Shown: one piece after another, positions 1 to 14,112 of the stretch | How positions within the stretch are numbered: the stretch's first letter is position 1 | Layout of the letters: each line of letters begins with the position of its first letter | Assembly (NCBI RefSeq): GCF_035582795.1 | Contig: NC_134368.1 | Span: 14,118,001-14,182,000, forward strand | DNA from: Mycteria americana | Lineage: Eukaryota > Chordata > Aves > Ciconiiformes > Ciconiidae | Direction: 5' to 3' | Length of the DNA: 64,000 bases | Position numbers and translations under genes: made by a program | Notes under the pieces: generated by a model | What the model was told of the DNA's origin: nothing | The model's database searches: none | What the model saw: the letters and a program-made list of their open reading frames with translations, nothing else

Positions 1-3000
1 CCGATTCTGGTCTCTGTTTGGCAAGCATTTCAGAAACAGCTGGTACATGACCATATGCCGTGCTGGCACTGCTGTGAGCTTATTTCCCACTTGTCCTCCT
101 GGTCAATCAGAGCTGCTCCATGTGCTGAAGGACAGCTGGTCCCTTGGCATGCGAAGCAGCTAATGAACTTTTCCTCCAAAAAGCTGTAGGGATAGAGCAT
201 GCTAACTCCGATCAGAGGCTGTTCCTTTCTGAACTGCTATCAAAGATGAAAGTTCTCTATGGGAACTCTCTTTGTTGCCCCTGTGTGACAACCTGCACGC
301 AGCGAGAACAACTAGGTGGGTGTGCATTGTAGGTGACAGCACTTGTTTGGAAAATCAAGGCTAAATATCTGTGTTGAAAAGAATGCTGAACCACATCTGA
401 GTGACTGATGGATTTGTGCTTTTAGCTGTCGGCCACAGCAAGTACAGCTGTTTCCCTTTTTCATTCTGACCCCTGCTGGAAAGGGTCTCCAATAAATTTC
501 TAAAAAATGTATCAATTTCACCAATAATATTTTTTCCTATTAAGGAACATATTGAAGGAGGAATTGCACAGCAGTTCAGTATTACATAGCCATGGCTTGT
601 AAGCATTTTACTGTCAGCCATCCATCTTACTTCCTTAAAATTGGTCAGTTTATAATATTCCCTAAAATTTCCTGCTAGGTGCAATAAAAAACCCCCTGAT
701 TTTCCCTGGGCAGGGGTTCTGTATCAGTTAACTTTGAAAGTCATGATAGCCAATCATTAGACAGTCCTCTATTGTTCACACTTCATAAACTGTTCGTATA
801 AAATGCTTGATAGAAGCAATCTGCCCATTCAGCGTTTTAGAAATGGAGATAGAGCAACATTCATGAGGGAATAAATGTAGTTTAAGAACAAAAAAGATCA
901 TCTAAGTGTGCAGAATCTAAATATATACATAAATTCATAGTTATTTTTAAAATCCAGAAAATGGATGGACCTTAATGTAAGGTGAACAAGGAACATCCAA
1001 CAGATATATGATGCGTTTTATTGGATATCTTGATGTACAGCTTCAGAAGTATATAATTATCTCTTTGAAACTACTTTGCTTAATTGCATGAAAGCTTGCA
1101 TAACTTTTTTACTACTTTTCACGGTCCATTTCAGGTTTTGGGCAAAGACTCACACAAAACATTCACACCTCCCAGAAGTAATAACTAGGTTCAAATGACA
1201 CATTCAGAAGGCATTCCTCAGCACTAGATCAGGTTTCAGATTCCTTTTTACTGATCCCTCTTTCCTAATAATATCCCTGCACAGCGAAAAAGCAAGCTGT
1301 AGATACCCACAGCATCAGAGGGCCACTTTGTTGTCAGCATCAAGGACCTCATCCACCACAGTGAATGGAAAGTAACATTACATTTTAGTAGGATCTGCAT
1401 TAGGCTACAGTTCGACCTTTTTCCTTTCAGACTTCTCTCATACAGGTTTCAGTATCTTTAACAGGAACATGCTAGCATGGTGAATTTGGAAGATCTGAGT
1501 CACTTGAAAAATCAATTACATAACTCACAGTAAAATTATTTTCTGTTTAATACAACTATATCACTGTAACCTCAAAATGTATTTTTGCTTTCTTTGAACA
1601 CAAACTGCACATAGGAAACTGTCACAGAAATTGCAGGTCAGGCAGTGCTGTTCTGTACCAAGAATGTCTGGGCTTGGTGTTGGTGTTTCTTTGGGACTCT
1701 ACATTTTTTTTAAAGTTATTCTGCTTCAGTATACTCTTGCCCTTTTTCATCCTGCAGCACTAACAATTGGGAAACCCTAATAATACCTTGAGAAACCTTT
1801 GGGAAGTCCAAAATAATACATGAACAGGACTCAGCGTGCTGCTCTGTGCATAAAACAGACCACCTGAAGTCTACCGTAAGAAAAACTCAGAGAAGATGTG
1901 AAAGAACCCTGATAATTGCCTACACCGCTTTGGACAAACAGCCAAGCAGTACAAAAGATAAAGAAAATGAAAGCTTTATACCACATAATGAATGCAAAAG
2001 TCCAAGTACCTAGATACAGCATTTGACACAATAAACCAAGGAACAGCTTTCACTAGTGGTGTAATGAAAAGACTACAGAAAGTACAGTGTTATAAAAATG
2101 AAATTATTTCCACAAGTGATGAAATACAAAGCAAGTATTACACGCGATTGTATTTTAAGGACAGTTAGTCACCGTAAAACACACCAATGTCTCAAAATCT
2201 GATCTTTTTTTTGGTAATGCATATGTAGAAGAATTTGATGTCATAATGAGGTACTAATTTAATTGCATTATATTTGTTGCTACATCAGCTATTGTCAAGC
2301 CATTAAGTTAATTACATGTTAAGTTTTGAACTAGATGAAACACATTATGACATCTGTTTTTTCCTATTTCCTACAGCATTCCAGAATTACCGTGTTGGAA
2401 ATGTCTGAGGTTTTGGCAGCTTGCTGTCTTACAAATAGTTCATGAATACAATTAACCATCCTTGAGTAGCCTGCAGCATCAGCATCCAATCCTTGCCTTA
2501 CTCGTCAGAAATACAATTACTGTTCCACACTAATTCCACCAAACATTTTTTTCAGATATTGGCCATATTCTCAGTCAGTGAAGATGCTGAAAACAGAGTG
2601 GATTGCATTATACTAGCTGACGATCCAGCTACAGATTTTGGAATGAATATACTAAAAGAGTCATCTTTATTAATGATCTGTATGAAGTGAAATGAAAAGT
2701 GAAAGAAACACATGAAAATGTATCGAGTTCTTAAAGTAATTGCATCAAAGGTATTATTCTTTTCATCCAATGCATCAGCATTTTCTTAACATGATATTCT
2801 GTTGCAGGCCCTAGTAAAAGAAAAGATCCTTTGTGTATTAATGGCTTATTGTCCTGGCACCTTGACATTATGTTTTGACTGATCAAAAAAGCTTTCTTAC
2901 CTGATCCCATGGTAAAAACTGCAAAGCAAAAATAGTGCATGTTTTCAGATGCTTAAAAAAAAAGAAATACATATTTTGAAAACTGTGGCATTTAAGTGAA

Positions 3001-6000
3001 TCTGTATGCATGACTTATAGGCTGTAATAAACTTATGTTTATTCTGTATATTTTTTAATGTGTAAGCTAACATATTTTATCTGTGTGGGAGCAGAAGGGA
3101 GAATGGCCATTGCTGCTTTCTGATAGAACTGATAACCTAGGAAGTGCTGCCATTAAAAATAAGTAATTCCATAGATATTGAAGAACCATTAAGAGTGGCT
3201 GATTAATACCAGCAGCCATTACAAAGAGTTCATATCAAATAGGAAAAAAAGTCAAGTTTGACAAAAGCAGAATTTGAAAAAGGTATTGAATCCCAACAAA
3301 AATATTAGCATTTTCATCTTAGAAAAAAATTGTTTTGAAATACATGCTGAGGTCTAGTACCTGCATTTCCAAACCTTTAACTACACTGAGGAGAGATTTC
3401 TAGCTTGTGTGATTGACTACAGGGCTGTCAGCCTGAAATAGAAAAAACTGAGCAGCACAACAGAAGGAAAGGATATTTTTCTGTCAAGAAGTAGCTAATA
3501 TTTCAATACTTTGCAGCTACACTGATATGCTCTCTGAAGTATCTTTCATGATAATTTGGCTTGTAATTCTAACTGAATGATATTTAGATGCTCATTTGAA
3601 GAGTTACTCACTGGAACTTGTTAATGGGAACGAAAGTATCTGACTTTCTAAGGCCAATTTATGTATATATGTTATAAAGGTGTTTTCTATCAAGAAGCTA
3701 TCTCTGTTGAGATGAAAACTACTTATTTTCTAGTTTCATCAGGATTTTGTGTTGAAATTGGTGTGTCTTTTGAGTTTGATACTATTTCAATATCAACTCC
3801 CAAGAGACAAAAAAAGCAGGCAAAGCTTTAACTGGCTGAATGAAAATTACTGTCTTGATGTTAAAACCCCCACATATTTCAGCAGTTGAAGAGGTCATGA
3901 AATAAAGGAATGGTTAAATGTCTAGACCCAGCCAGCTTTTCCAGGTGTAGGGAAGATGGAGGTCATTTCCCCTAAGAAAGCAATATATTTTTTTTCTTAG
4001 AGGCTGATTGTAGGCCCAGATAGAGCTAAATGATGAACTTACTGTGGTCAGATAACACAAGGAGGAGGCACTAAAGACCAAACTAATGCAGTGGTGGTGT
4101 ATCAGAGGAGGATAGTAGATGCCAGGTTTGGGCCACAACTACAGATCACAGATGGGAGTATAATCCTACAAGATGGATCGCTTGGACTTTATTTGTTAAA
4201 GGGGTAAAAGGAATGCAGTATCATTAAATAAGAGAATAGTTTATTTCTCAGAACAAATATTTTCTTCCTAAATGTCAATGTCAATAATCACAGTGGTGAA
4301 TAAGAATTGGCAGCCAAAGCCATTGCTTTCTGGCTTGTTGCAATATTTTGATTTTACAGGTCTTTATTCCTGGGAGCATAGTTTCACAGACGCATGTGCT
4401 TCTGTACATTGAACAGTACTTCATTGCAAAGTTTTTCAGGTGGGAAATGAAGTCCTTAAGAAAAAAGCTGAAAACTCCATGCTTCACTGTTGTGCGTGAA
4501 ACTGATTTCCATATCTGGAATTGACGCATTGCTGTGCCAAAAAATATTTTGGCAATATTTCTTCCGCAGCCAATGAAAAACTATAAGCCCCTGTAAAAAG
4601 GGATTCAGAGCACCTGTATGAGGCACCGGCTTCTCTGCCCGGACTGCCTGGGATTGCCAGCTGACCCAGGACTCCCGTGTGCTGAAATGGAGAAGTACTT
4701 AGAGCTCATCAGTGGAAAACACTATTGAAAACCATCTGAAGAGTCAGCAGGTTTGGCTTTGCCAGAAATAACTCTGGACACTAAGACATTTTTACAAGTA
4801 AGTAGGGGCCATGAGGGGCTGCCACTTCACATCCGCATGACGGCACTTTCTTCTCTCCAGTTCCCAAACCGGTGTGGCAGCATCCAGGTTTCCTGTTGGG
4901 AATGGTTCTTGGCATGTGCTATCTCCAAATGATGCTAGGCAGTTGTTACTGGCCAACTGTGCTAACAGTTAAGTACTATGTAGTCCTGTGTTTAAGTCCG
5001 TACCCCCGTCTTGGTTTATATGCCACTGTAAACATAACTTCAGAGTTCAAAATACTGTTTTATGTCTTCAGAGCGGGCAGGTACCAGTGGAGGACGTAGC
5101 TGTGGCAGTCCTGTGCACAGTAATCTGTTGATTTGTGCATTTGTCTTAGAAGACAGAAATGTTTCTTCTGGGACCTTTTCAGTCTTGAGTAAGGTGAACT
5201 CACTGATTCTGATTTTCCAAAGGAATGAGCAAATGGTAGAATGCCCTAGGATACAGGCCACTCTCCATCCCTCTTGTTGCAACTAGGTTATTGTTCAGAA
5301 ACAAAAGGCAGAACCAAGAAGAATATAAAACCAGACCCTAACTCCCTATATCTTGTTGTTGAAGATACTCCTTTGAAATGAAAAGTCTAAAAGTCTTGGA
5401 ATTCAAACTCTACTTCCATTTATATGTATGCACTTTACTCGGCTCTGTAATGCAAAATGTAAATACTATCTCTATCTCATAGGTGAGTTACTGAGAGTTA
5501 AGAGGAGGGAGGATATAGACCACATCCTAAGCTATTCTCTAGACTGCTGGTTAGAGCAGTCTTCTGGAAGAGCTCTCTCCACAGGCGGCAGGATAAGAGT
5601 GCTAATGTCAGCTGGGAGTACTAAATGGATTTTGAGCTAAATTCAGTGCTATTAATCGATGCTACATGTGGGAATGGGCTCTTTGGGGATGAGTTTAGGA
5701 ACTTCTTTCTCAATTACAGCTTTAAGAGTTCAGTTTGGGAAACTTTTAAGTATGTGTGGGGATCTTTGTAGAAAATTTTGCAGTCCGATGTGGAAACTGT
5801 AGTAAATTTTAAGCTCTTCCATGGATAATAGGTGACCTGAATAGCTCTCTCGGATTTTAGGCACCATGCAGACTGGGGCTATTACAAAGCTGATAGGAAG
5901 ACCAATGAGCAGAGACAGGCTCTTAAAACTGAAATGTGTTACTTGCTCTCTCATCTTCAAGACATGCACACTTGGAAAAGTAAAGAAGGCAGCTTCCCTG

Positions 6001-9000
6001 CTTACAGTCACACAACTTTTGAATGAGGGGGTAAATTCCCATAGTTTGGATTCACCTCCTTAAGGTATTTGATACATTTTCTGTGCGTCTGTGCAGTATT
6101 TCTTCTGTGAATGAGGTTAACCATATATATGATACTAGTCTTCATGTTCCTTGTTTCGTAGATTTTCATGTCTGGTAAGGTATCGTGCAGTGAAAGTGAG
6201 GCATTCAGCTGCAGTTTCTTTTCAGCAAACTCATTAGCTCACTTTTCTAGACAGTCACTACTTGTCATTATTTGTGACAAGGGAGTTTTAAAAACTTACA
6301 CAAGCTAGTGGTAGAAAGAAGTACTTCCAATGTATGTTAAAAGTACTGCCCTGTTTGTTTTACAAAGAAAACCTTAGCAATAGCTCAGCTGAAACTTAGT
6401 AACTGCCTGATTTCACTGCTGTTAGTGGTCTCATGCAAAGTCAATGACAAGCACTTACATTTTTCCATGAGCACTCTCAAATTTTGAGCGTGTGATTGTG
6501 TCAACTATTCTGCTTTCTGTAGTTACTTAAGGTGATAACAAACTTCCATGATTTGTTAATTTTTTTTTACCCATAGATGCAGAGAACTTTTTAACTGCGC
6601 ACCTTTTTCTGGCTCACCATCCCATTTCGGGGGTTCACCTGAGGCATGTCTCATTGGGGGCAGCCAGGTTTTCAGTTTATGCTGTAGCAGGTTCAATCAG
6701 CATACTTATTTGCTTGTGATGTTGATTTTGGGGGGATTTTCTTTTAATCCTGTAACAATTAGGTTCTCCAGTGCACTTCCCTTCTTTTCCATGGTGGTAG
6801 GTTTTGTAATGTCAGCTGATACTATATTCCTTTGGCACACCTATCATTTGCATGCACATAAGGCACTGAAGGTGCTCATTATTTTCATCTACCAAGTAAT
6901 CTTGTTCCCACTTAATTTGAAATACATTGTTCTCTGTATCCTAATTTTGGCTTTTACAGTTACTTGCCTCATTGCATTTGGATTACACTGCACATCATAT
7001 TTAAAACCCGCAAGATAAAACATCACAATAAATAGATACATAGATATAACTGTAATGGAAACATTATGGCAGCTAGGGAGGTTGACATGATTTATCACCT
7101 GTCAAGAGTACATCATCATAGGCATAGTGGACAGTACGGTGCTGCTCCACTGAGTAGAAGCTCAGTCTTTCCACTGGTCTCACCAGGCTCTCGGCCTTTC
7201 CAGGGCTGAATAGAGAGGTTGTACCAACATGTTTCTGCACTCACACACAACAGCAGCAGAACTCTCTACAGACAGGCTCTTGTGATAATATTATTGCAGC
7301 AGCAACCCATCCTCAGAGTTGCTGAGAAAGTTTACCAGGGGTTCATGCACCTGCATTCTCCATGTTTTTAACCTTGGAGCGGCTGCTGGACAAATATGCC
7401 AGTCTTTGCTTGCCAAGCGATGGCAAACCACTCCTTCATGTGGAAGTAGCAACTTCTGCTGAGATTCATGCACCTCCTGAATTAGCCATTTCCTGTCATC
7501 TCTGCTCCAAGATTGTACAAGATGGTAATGATGGTATGAGAAGAATTGTCCTGTGGGCTGTATTTGGCTTGCACAACACCCACAGTAGTGTATCATATTT
7601 GCAGACGATATCAGTTGCTGTTTGCAGTGGCTAAATGTCTCAGTAAGAGATTAATGTAATGCCAATGAAAGAAATAAGCTTCATAATTTATCTCTTTGGG
7701 AAAGTAAGTTTTACCACATACAACTATGAATACTCCTTTCGTCTTGCATAAGGGTTGTTTCTTTCACTTTCAGTCCCTTCTCCATTTGACATCAGATAAT
7801 CAAAAAAGCCATTTGGACACTACAATGTAAGGGAGACCACAAGAAGTCACAGCAGAATATTTATATTTATATTGTGCTGGAAAACCTGCTTCTGAAGATA
7901 AAGCATTAGGTGAAAAATATGGGGTACATTTAGTTTTCCAGAAGGGAACATACCCTGTAAGCCCCAATGCCTGCAAGGGCTCTGGGGAAGGACCATACAA
8001 GCTCTACCATACTTCGACAGGGTATAGAGTATATGTAAGGTTCTAATAATTTCCCACCTTCAGCATGCCCACATTTCAGTTGTGGACTTCTAGAAAGCAC
8101 ACAATAACAATGATGCAGCCGATTTTTCAGTTTAGCAAAATGTCAGAGAAGACACTATACAGAGATGAATCTATGTTTACCTGGTTAATAAACACAAATC
8201 CCTTACTCCTCTGGGAAAAAGAAAATACTGGTGTTGCAAAGTTTGTTGCACAGGTCCATAAAAGTAAAAGCAGCAATCCATAAATGTACAGGTATATGCT
8301 AATATATATTAATGTCTATAAATTATACTGGGTTTTGAGATAGGAGTGCTGAATGGTACGTCTCTGCATTTCTCAGTATAAGCGTACATCATTTCCATGC
8401 ATGTTTCAAGAGATTGACTGAATTCTTGAAGGTGAATGATAAGGGACTGTGGGTTGTGGAGCACTGAGATAATGCCAAGAGTCACCTGCAGGGTATGGAA
8501 AGGATACAGCTGCCAAACTTACTACGTCAGACCTCACAAAAGTTGAATATTTAAGTTGTCTCAGTGTTGTTTAATAAATTTTTCAGCATCTTGTGATCAC
8601 TTAGTTCTCTTTTGGTGGATTGCCTGGAGAGTGTCCCAGTCACAGGGAAATACTAGTTTACTATGATAAACATTCCTTTGGGAATGCATGTTGTTAAGCT
8701 GCTCTTTTAAACACTGAAGTGTAGGCTAAGCCTTAAATGTGTGCTGGTATCGCCTTGATTTCACTAGGATTTAATCACAGGTTAATGTGGTTTCCTAAAT
8801 TAGGGCCAGAAAGATAAACAATTTACAACTAATTGAACAGGAAGAACCCAGCCTGTTAAGATCTTAGTCTGCTCTCATCATCCATATATACATGTTTACA
8901 ATATCATTTTCATATAAGTCTGGGCAATATTAGAGCTTTTTAAAAAGCATTCATAATTTGCATAGGGTTTTCAGATAACAGCACGGGACAAGACTGAGGG

Positions 9001-10616
9001 ACACAGGCAGGAAATTTGTAAGAGAAGGGAATACATCATAGCCTGCCTGTGAACTTCTTTGAACTGAGAACTCATTGAATTTGGAGAATTAATTCAAACC
9101 CATCTCTACAGCAAACATAATTTGGAATGGCCAGAAGATGCTGGGTTGATATGCAAAAGACAATTAATAAAACAAAAGCTATTCATGTATTTCATGACAT
9201 GCATCCTGGCAGTAAAATTGATATTGTAAAGCCAGTGGGGCCTGGGTCACCGGTATTCGAGACTATACCTTTAAATATTGGAAAGATTTACCAGGACTTG
9301 CAGAACGAACCATTTTCATACCTAGGAAGTTTCTATCTTACAGAAAATAATGTATTATTATAATTCAAAGGTTCAGTGCCATGTAAAGAGAATTTCTTAT
9401 TTATACCAAGAATACAGGAAATACAAAAAAAGTAAAGGAGTAGTCCATTATGAAACAGATTAAATAATTTGACAAATAATATTATTGAAATGTATGCTTT
9501 AGATTATTTTCTGTGCTATATCAACAAAAATAGCGTAATATAAACATTTCAAATATAAAACGTGTAATTAATATACATAAATTTAGCTAGCATATACAAA
9601 ATAGAGACAACTGTAAAACAGAAATAGAGAGAGTTTGAATTAAGCAAGAGTAGCTATTCTCTCACACCTAGTATACAAACAGCTGGGACTAGCTTCTGTT
9701 TCTTTTATTCTAGTTTAACTCTACTTGTATTTGATCGTTTACAGAACTAAATCAGTAAAACTGAGACCAAATATGATCTTGCAGTAACAGAACACGCTGC
9801 CTGGAACTTACGTATGGGAACATCTGACAATATCAGTGCTGATCCTGAAAATATTTTCACATGTGAATAGTTTTATTTCTGTATTTAAGACCTTGCATAA
9901 AAGGTATGCCACATGTCAAGTAATTATGCAAACCAAAACTTTTATTCTTTTTTTTTGCAGTTTAATTGTAGTAAATTTACTAGTAAGGGACAGCAAGGAA
10001 TAATGGGCTCCAAATTCTGGTTTGGTTTGTTAGATCCCACATCTGTGTGCTATTATCTTGTTTCCTAACTTTCAATATATCCTTCTCAGCAGCCACCCAG
10101 TGCATGATGCATTGAGTTCACTACCTCATGTGATATATCTGGTTATAGTGTCAGAAACAAGGTTACTCAGTGATTCAGCCTAATGGAATTACAGGTAGCA
10201 CTTGGTAATGGAATTACTTGTAGCAATTTCTCCATAAATACATAATGAGGGGAATCTTCAAAAAGAGGTAATGTTGCCGAGCAGATTGATTGTGCCCATT
10301 TGGATATTCGAGACAATAAATAGGAACAAAATGTGTTTTGTTGAAGTATTCTGTATGAAAATTTGCATTTTCTGTAACACTGATTTTTAAGAAATTAATA
10401 CCTCAAACTGAAAAATCGCATTCAAAAATTTGGAGCTTTGAACTTCATTTGAAATCTGAATTCAGATTTGGATCCCAAATTAGTAAATGCTCTGGTAAGC
10501 ACAGCTGAAATTTCTGCCTTAAATGGTGGCTATTGCACAAGAAAAGAAAAAGGTGTAGAAGCTAATAACAATTCCACCCAACTAATATATAGCACTTGTT
10601 TGTCATCGTTATTTCT
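1..10616. other. No supportable gene
   Basis: AT-rich non-coding DNA. Open frames are short, lack codon structure and match no family I know. A slightly GC-richer block at about 7.1-7.6 kb has overlapping open frames on both strands, but no recognisable product. Confidence 0.6.
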
Positions 10617-10785
10617 CAAAGTGCTTTGCAAATTGACCTTCTCTCATTTTGTATAGGAGGGAGCTGAGACACAGAGAGAGAAGGTGATTTACCAGAGGTT
10701 TTACAGCAGGCCAGAGGCAGAGTCCCACGCAGAAGCCCAGTCTCTGCTGCCTGGTCCTGCTGTCTGTCCACCAGCGCTGTGGTGC
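10617..10785 (-). mobile_element. MIR-type SINE remnant (antisense copy)
   Basis: The plus strand shows the recognisable reverse complement of MIR: AAAGTGCTTTGCAAATTGACC, a TATAGGAGGGAGCTGAGACA-like block, a GAGAGAGAAGGTGATTTACC-like block, then GGCAGAG and AGAAGCCCAGTCTCTGCTGC. This matches the MIR order 'fewer digits of GAGGAAACTGAGGCACAGAGAGG ... CAGAG'. The copy is old and diverged. Confidence 0.65.
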
Positions 10786-13700
10786 TATCAGTGATCACTG
10801 AAAAACAAAAATCTTCTTCAGAGAGTATTAACCAGCTTCCACCATAATGCAGTGCATTTCTTATCCATATATATGCATATTCCCTTACTTTCTCTGACTG
10901 GAAGAACAAGGAAAACTCCCTTCAATTTTCAGGATGAGAAACTGGAACATTATAGTAAAATTAATCCTGGCAGAAACATTTATCCCTCTGTGACCTTCTA
11001 CTGTTTTTCTTAAATGAGCAGCTTCTCTCCCTCCAGCCGTAGTGATTCCCTCTTCGTTCCTATTCAAAGAATCAGTTCAGACCGATTCAAGTACTTTTAC
11101 AGGCAGCCGCCAAATGAATACATTGCATTTCACTCAGTTGCAAATGCTGGTTAGGTCACAAGATGCTGAGGCATAAAGGCTCTATCCTAAACACCGGACA
11201 TTTTCACTTCTCTCTTCTCCTCCTCCTTCTCGCATGCAAGCGGGGTAAGATTCACTGATTCGCATTTATTTGTGAAGTAGAGAGTCTGGTCTCTTCATAC
11301 ATCATGTACCAATTTAACTATGTTATCTGAGCTGTGAGAATTTTTACAACCCATTTAATTGTACTATTTAAATTGATGCATGCTTATACTGGTACGAAGG
11401 TGTTTTACACTGCCACTGGTTTTCCTTCTGCTAAGGAAAAATAAGATATTCTGATACAACTCCTCCTAAATGGGAGAGGTACAGCTTTAACAGTAGCAAT
11501 ACAGTTAGGTCAGCACAACTTTCTATTGTAAACAAGGCCTATATTGTGGGGCTAAGGCTAGATTACTCAGTTTTTCAAAAGGTCTGCCTACAGAATATGC
11601 ACAACCAGTGTAACTAGTTGTGTTTTAATAAATACTAATAATATGTGTCTAATTACGACAGTTCATCTTGGCATTTCCTGCCTGCCTCTCACGGAATGAC
11701 TAAGCGCTTCTCGTCTCACCACCGAGCCAATTACTGACTACAGGCTGTTATTAGGGGCAGTCCTATATAATTTTCACAATTACAATATATGTAATTTCAT
11801 AGTTGTGGACTGCCAACGAGCGAGCACTGTCCATCTAGAAGAAAAATATTGCCTGCAATCGCTTTCAAGGGCTGAGGGAGGCAAATGTTTACTCACAGGC
11901 ACAGCTTTTCTGACCGTGAATAGTCCCCCTGATTTCAAAGGGATTAAGCCTGGTAGTAAGTATTTGCAGAATCAATGCCTTAATCAGCATGCTTAAATGT
12001 TTATTTTTGCTCTCTCCAAACATGTTTGCAGGATGCTAAAGTAGTCTTATGATTTTACACATGCAGGTTAGCTCCTCTTTTGGAATTGCATTTCAATTTT
12101 AAAAAAGCTCAGGCAAGCAAAACCCACTGTTACGCTTACTCCAAGGTGTGTGTTATGATGGATGTAGTGGTCAGAATGCCACACAGACAAATACTTCAGT
12201 AGAAATGTGCAAATAATCAAATGACCAAGTTCCTAAACCTCATTAAATAGTGGGATCTAGAAACTGTGGGTTAGATTTATTGCTAGAATGAACAGACACT
12301 GTTCACTGACGTCAAAGGCTAAGGTAAAATTGAAAAAATCGAGTAGAAAACGGGGCTTTTACGGAAAGAAAATTGGCATTGATATCTTTTTTGCCTTCTT
12401 TTCCATCTCCTTCTCTTAACATGCAGGCAGCTCCTACTCTCTGTTTTTGCCCTGTGGTCTCGCTGTCATCTTTTCCTGTCTACACCCTTTTCATACTTCT
12501 GTGCAGCACTAGATCCAAGAAATTAGTTTTGCCTGCTACTACCAGATCTGTGGGGTTTTTTGAGTGCTCCTCTCTGCCAAAAATCAATTACAGAACTTTG
12601 TCTCTTCTTGTTTCCCTCTAACACTTAATCCTTTATAGATCACTAAGGAGTTTAGCCATGGAGGTGCTCACTTTCTCTCTTGTAAGAGGAAATGCCCTTG
12701 AAGGTGTCTTGGGCCCTTTCCAAGGAGCTCTGGGAAGATAAATAGCATGTCTGTGCTGTCCACATTGATCTGCTGCAAATTTTGCACCTACTTCTTATCT
12801 TCCCTCATCCACAAAGCCTGCCTGTCACTGTGCGCTTGCAAATTCAGTCTGGCACCTGATAGCTGGCTCTGCAGATGAGAAATTCAGATGTAGGTGATAG
12901 CTGGGTCCATACCTGAGCTCCACCTCTTTGTAAGCATGGGTGATGCCCCTGCACTCCAAAAAGATCTTGAGACCTCCATGCTGAAGATGTACTTTGTGTA
13001 CAGCATCTGAATTATGAATGCAGTTTTATATTTTGGCAGTGTGATTAAAAACAGAGTCACTTTGTAGAGAACTGGTTTTCTAGAAAATGTTGCGAAGAAG
13101 GTAAAGTTATCCTACAGCAGTTGTATATTGCATGAACTTAATTACATCTTTGTCTATACACTGTAATAATTAAAATCTAATCCACAGTACAATCATACAT
13201 GTTGCCATTGCTTTCAGTAATGTATGCACATAAGTAAGAGTACAGGGAGAAGCTGTAAGTATATATGATGAAGTTAATGAAGCCTTTGATAATACTTCAC
13301 TTGGTATTTTCATAGTTGAGGTACATTTAGGTACTGATAAACATCATTTAATGTTAATAAATTACCATTAATAATTAAAAAATTGGAACTGCTTACTGGC
13401 AGCAGTTCAGTAGAAAAATATTTGAAAATTATAGAAGAAAAAAAAAGCACATGAGTCAACAATGTCATACTGCTGCACAAAAGTAAACATGCTATGAGGA
13501 TGTCTTAGGAGGAGTGTTCCGTATAAATAAAACCAAGCAATCCTTCCACACTACCTAGCTTTTTGAAGGTCTGAACTGAAAAATTACTCATGTTCTTTTT
13601 TGTAGATCAATGAGAGCAAGAGTCCAAGGAAAAGCAATAAGATTGATTAATACCCTTCCCTGACTGTTCAGGACCAGAACCACTGAGATGCTGCAGAGAA

Positions 13701-13989
13701 ACTCACTGTGCATATTTTTGGATCTACATCGTGTGCGTAAGTGTTGCACGTTCATAAATTAAGCAGGGAGTAGGATATTATTGACCTGGATGCCACTGAA
13801 AGCATTTACACTCAATTAAAAATAAAATTATCTCCCAGTTAACAAAGCAGCATATAACTTGCATAAACTGGGGCTGAAAATTTAAGGGTCTGCATAACAA
13901 GAGCATCTCTTAAAAAGAGATTATTTGTGGCAATATTGAAATAGTAAGGCATCTCTCTCCTGACCAAGATTGTCAGAAGCAGCAGCATG

Positions 13990-14112
13990 CAACAGAAGAT
14001 TAGACTAGGAGCCAACAGACTGAGTTCAAATCCTTCTGTTCTTGATCTGCTCAGCAGTTGTGGGAAGGTCAGTGTATCTCTCTGTTCCCCTTCCCACTGT
14101 ACTTCTTGGTTT
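13990..14112 (+). mobile_element. MIR-type SINE remnant (sense copy)
   Basis: AGGAGCCAACAGACTGAGTT, then CAAATCC, then AAGGTCAGTGTATCTCTCTG and TTCCCC follow the order of MIR sense blocks (GGAGCCAGACTG..GTTCGAATCC.. CTTAACCTCTCTGTGCCTC). Identified by eye, with considerable divergence. Confidence 0.5.

Noticed and set aside
5440-5575. Possible third MIR-like copy
   Set aside because: Only one block (CTCATAGGTGAGTTACTGAG) resembles MIR, which is too weak.
7291-7634. Overlapping open frames on both strands at 7.3-7.6 kb, considered as a retroelement or Harbinger relic
   Set aside because: No reverse-transcriptase, integrase or transposase motif is visible.
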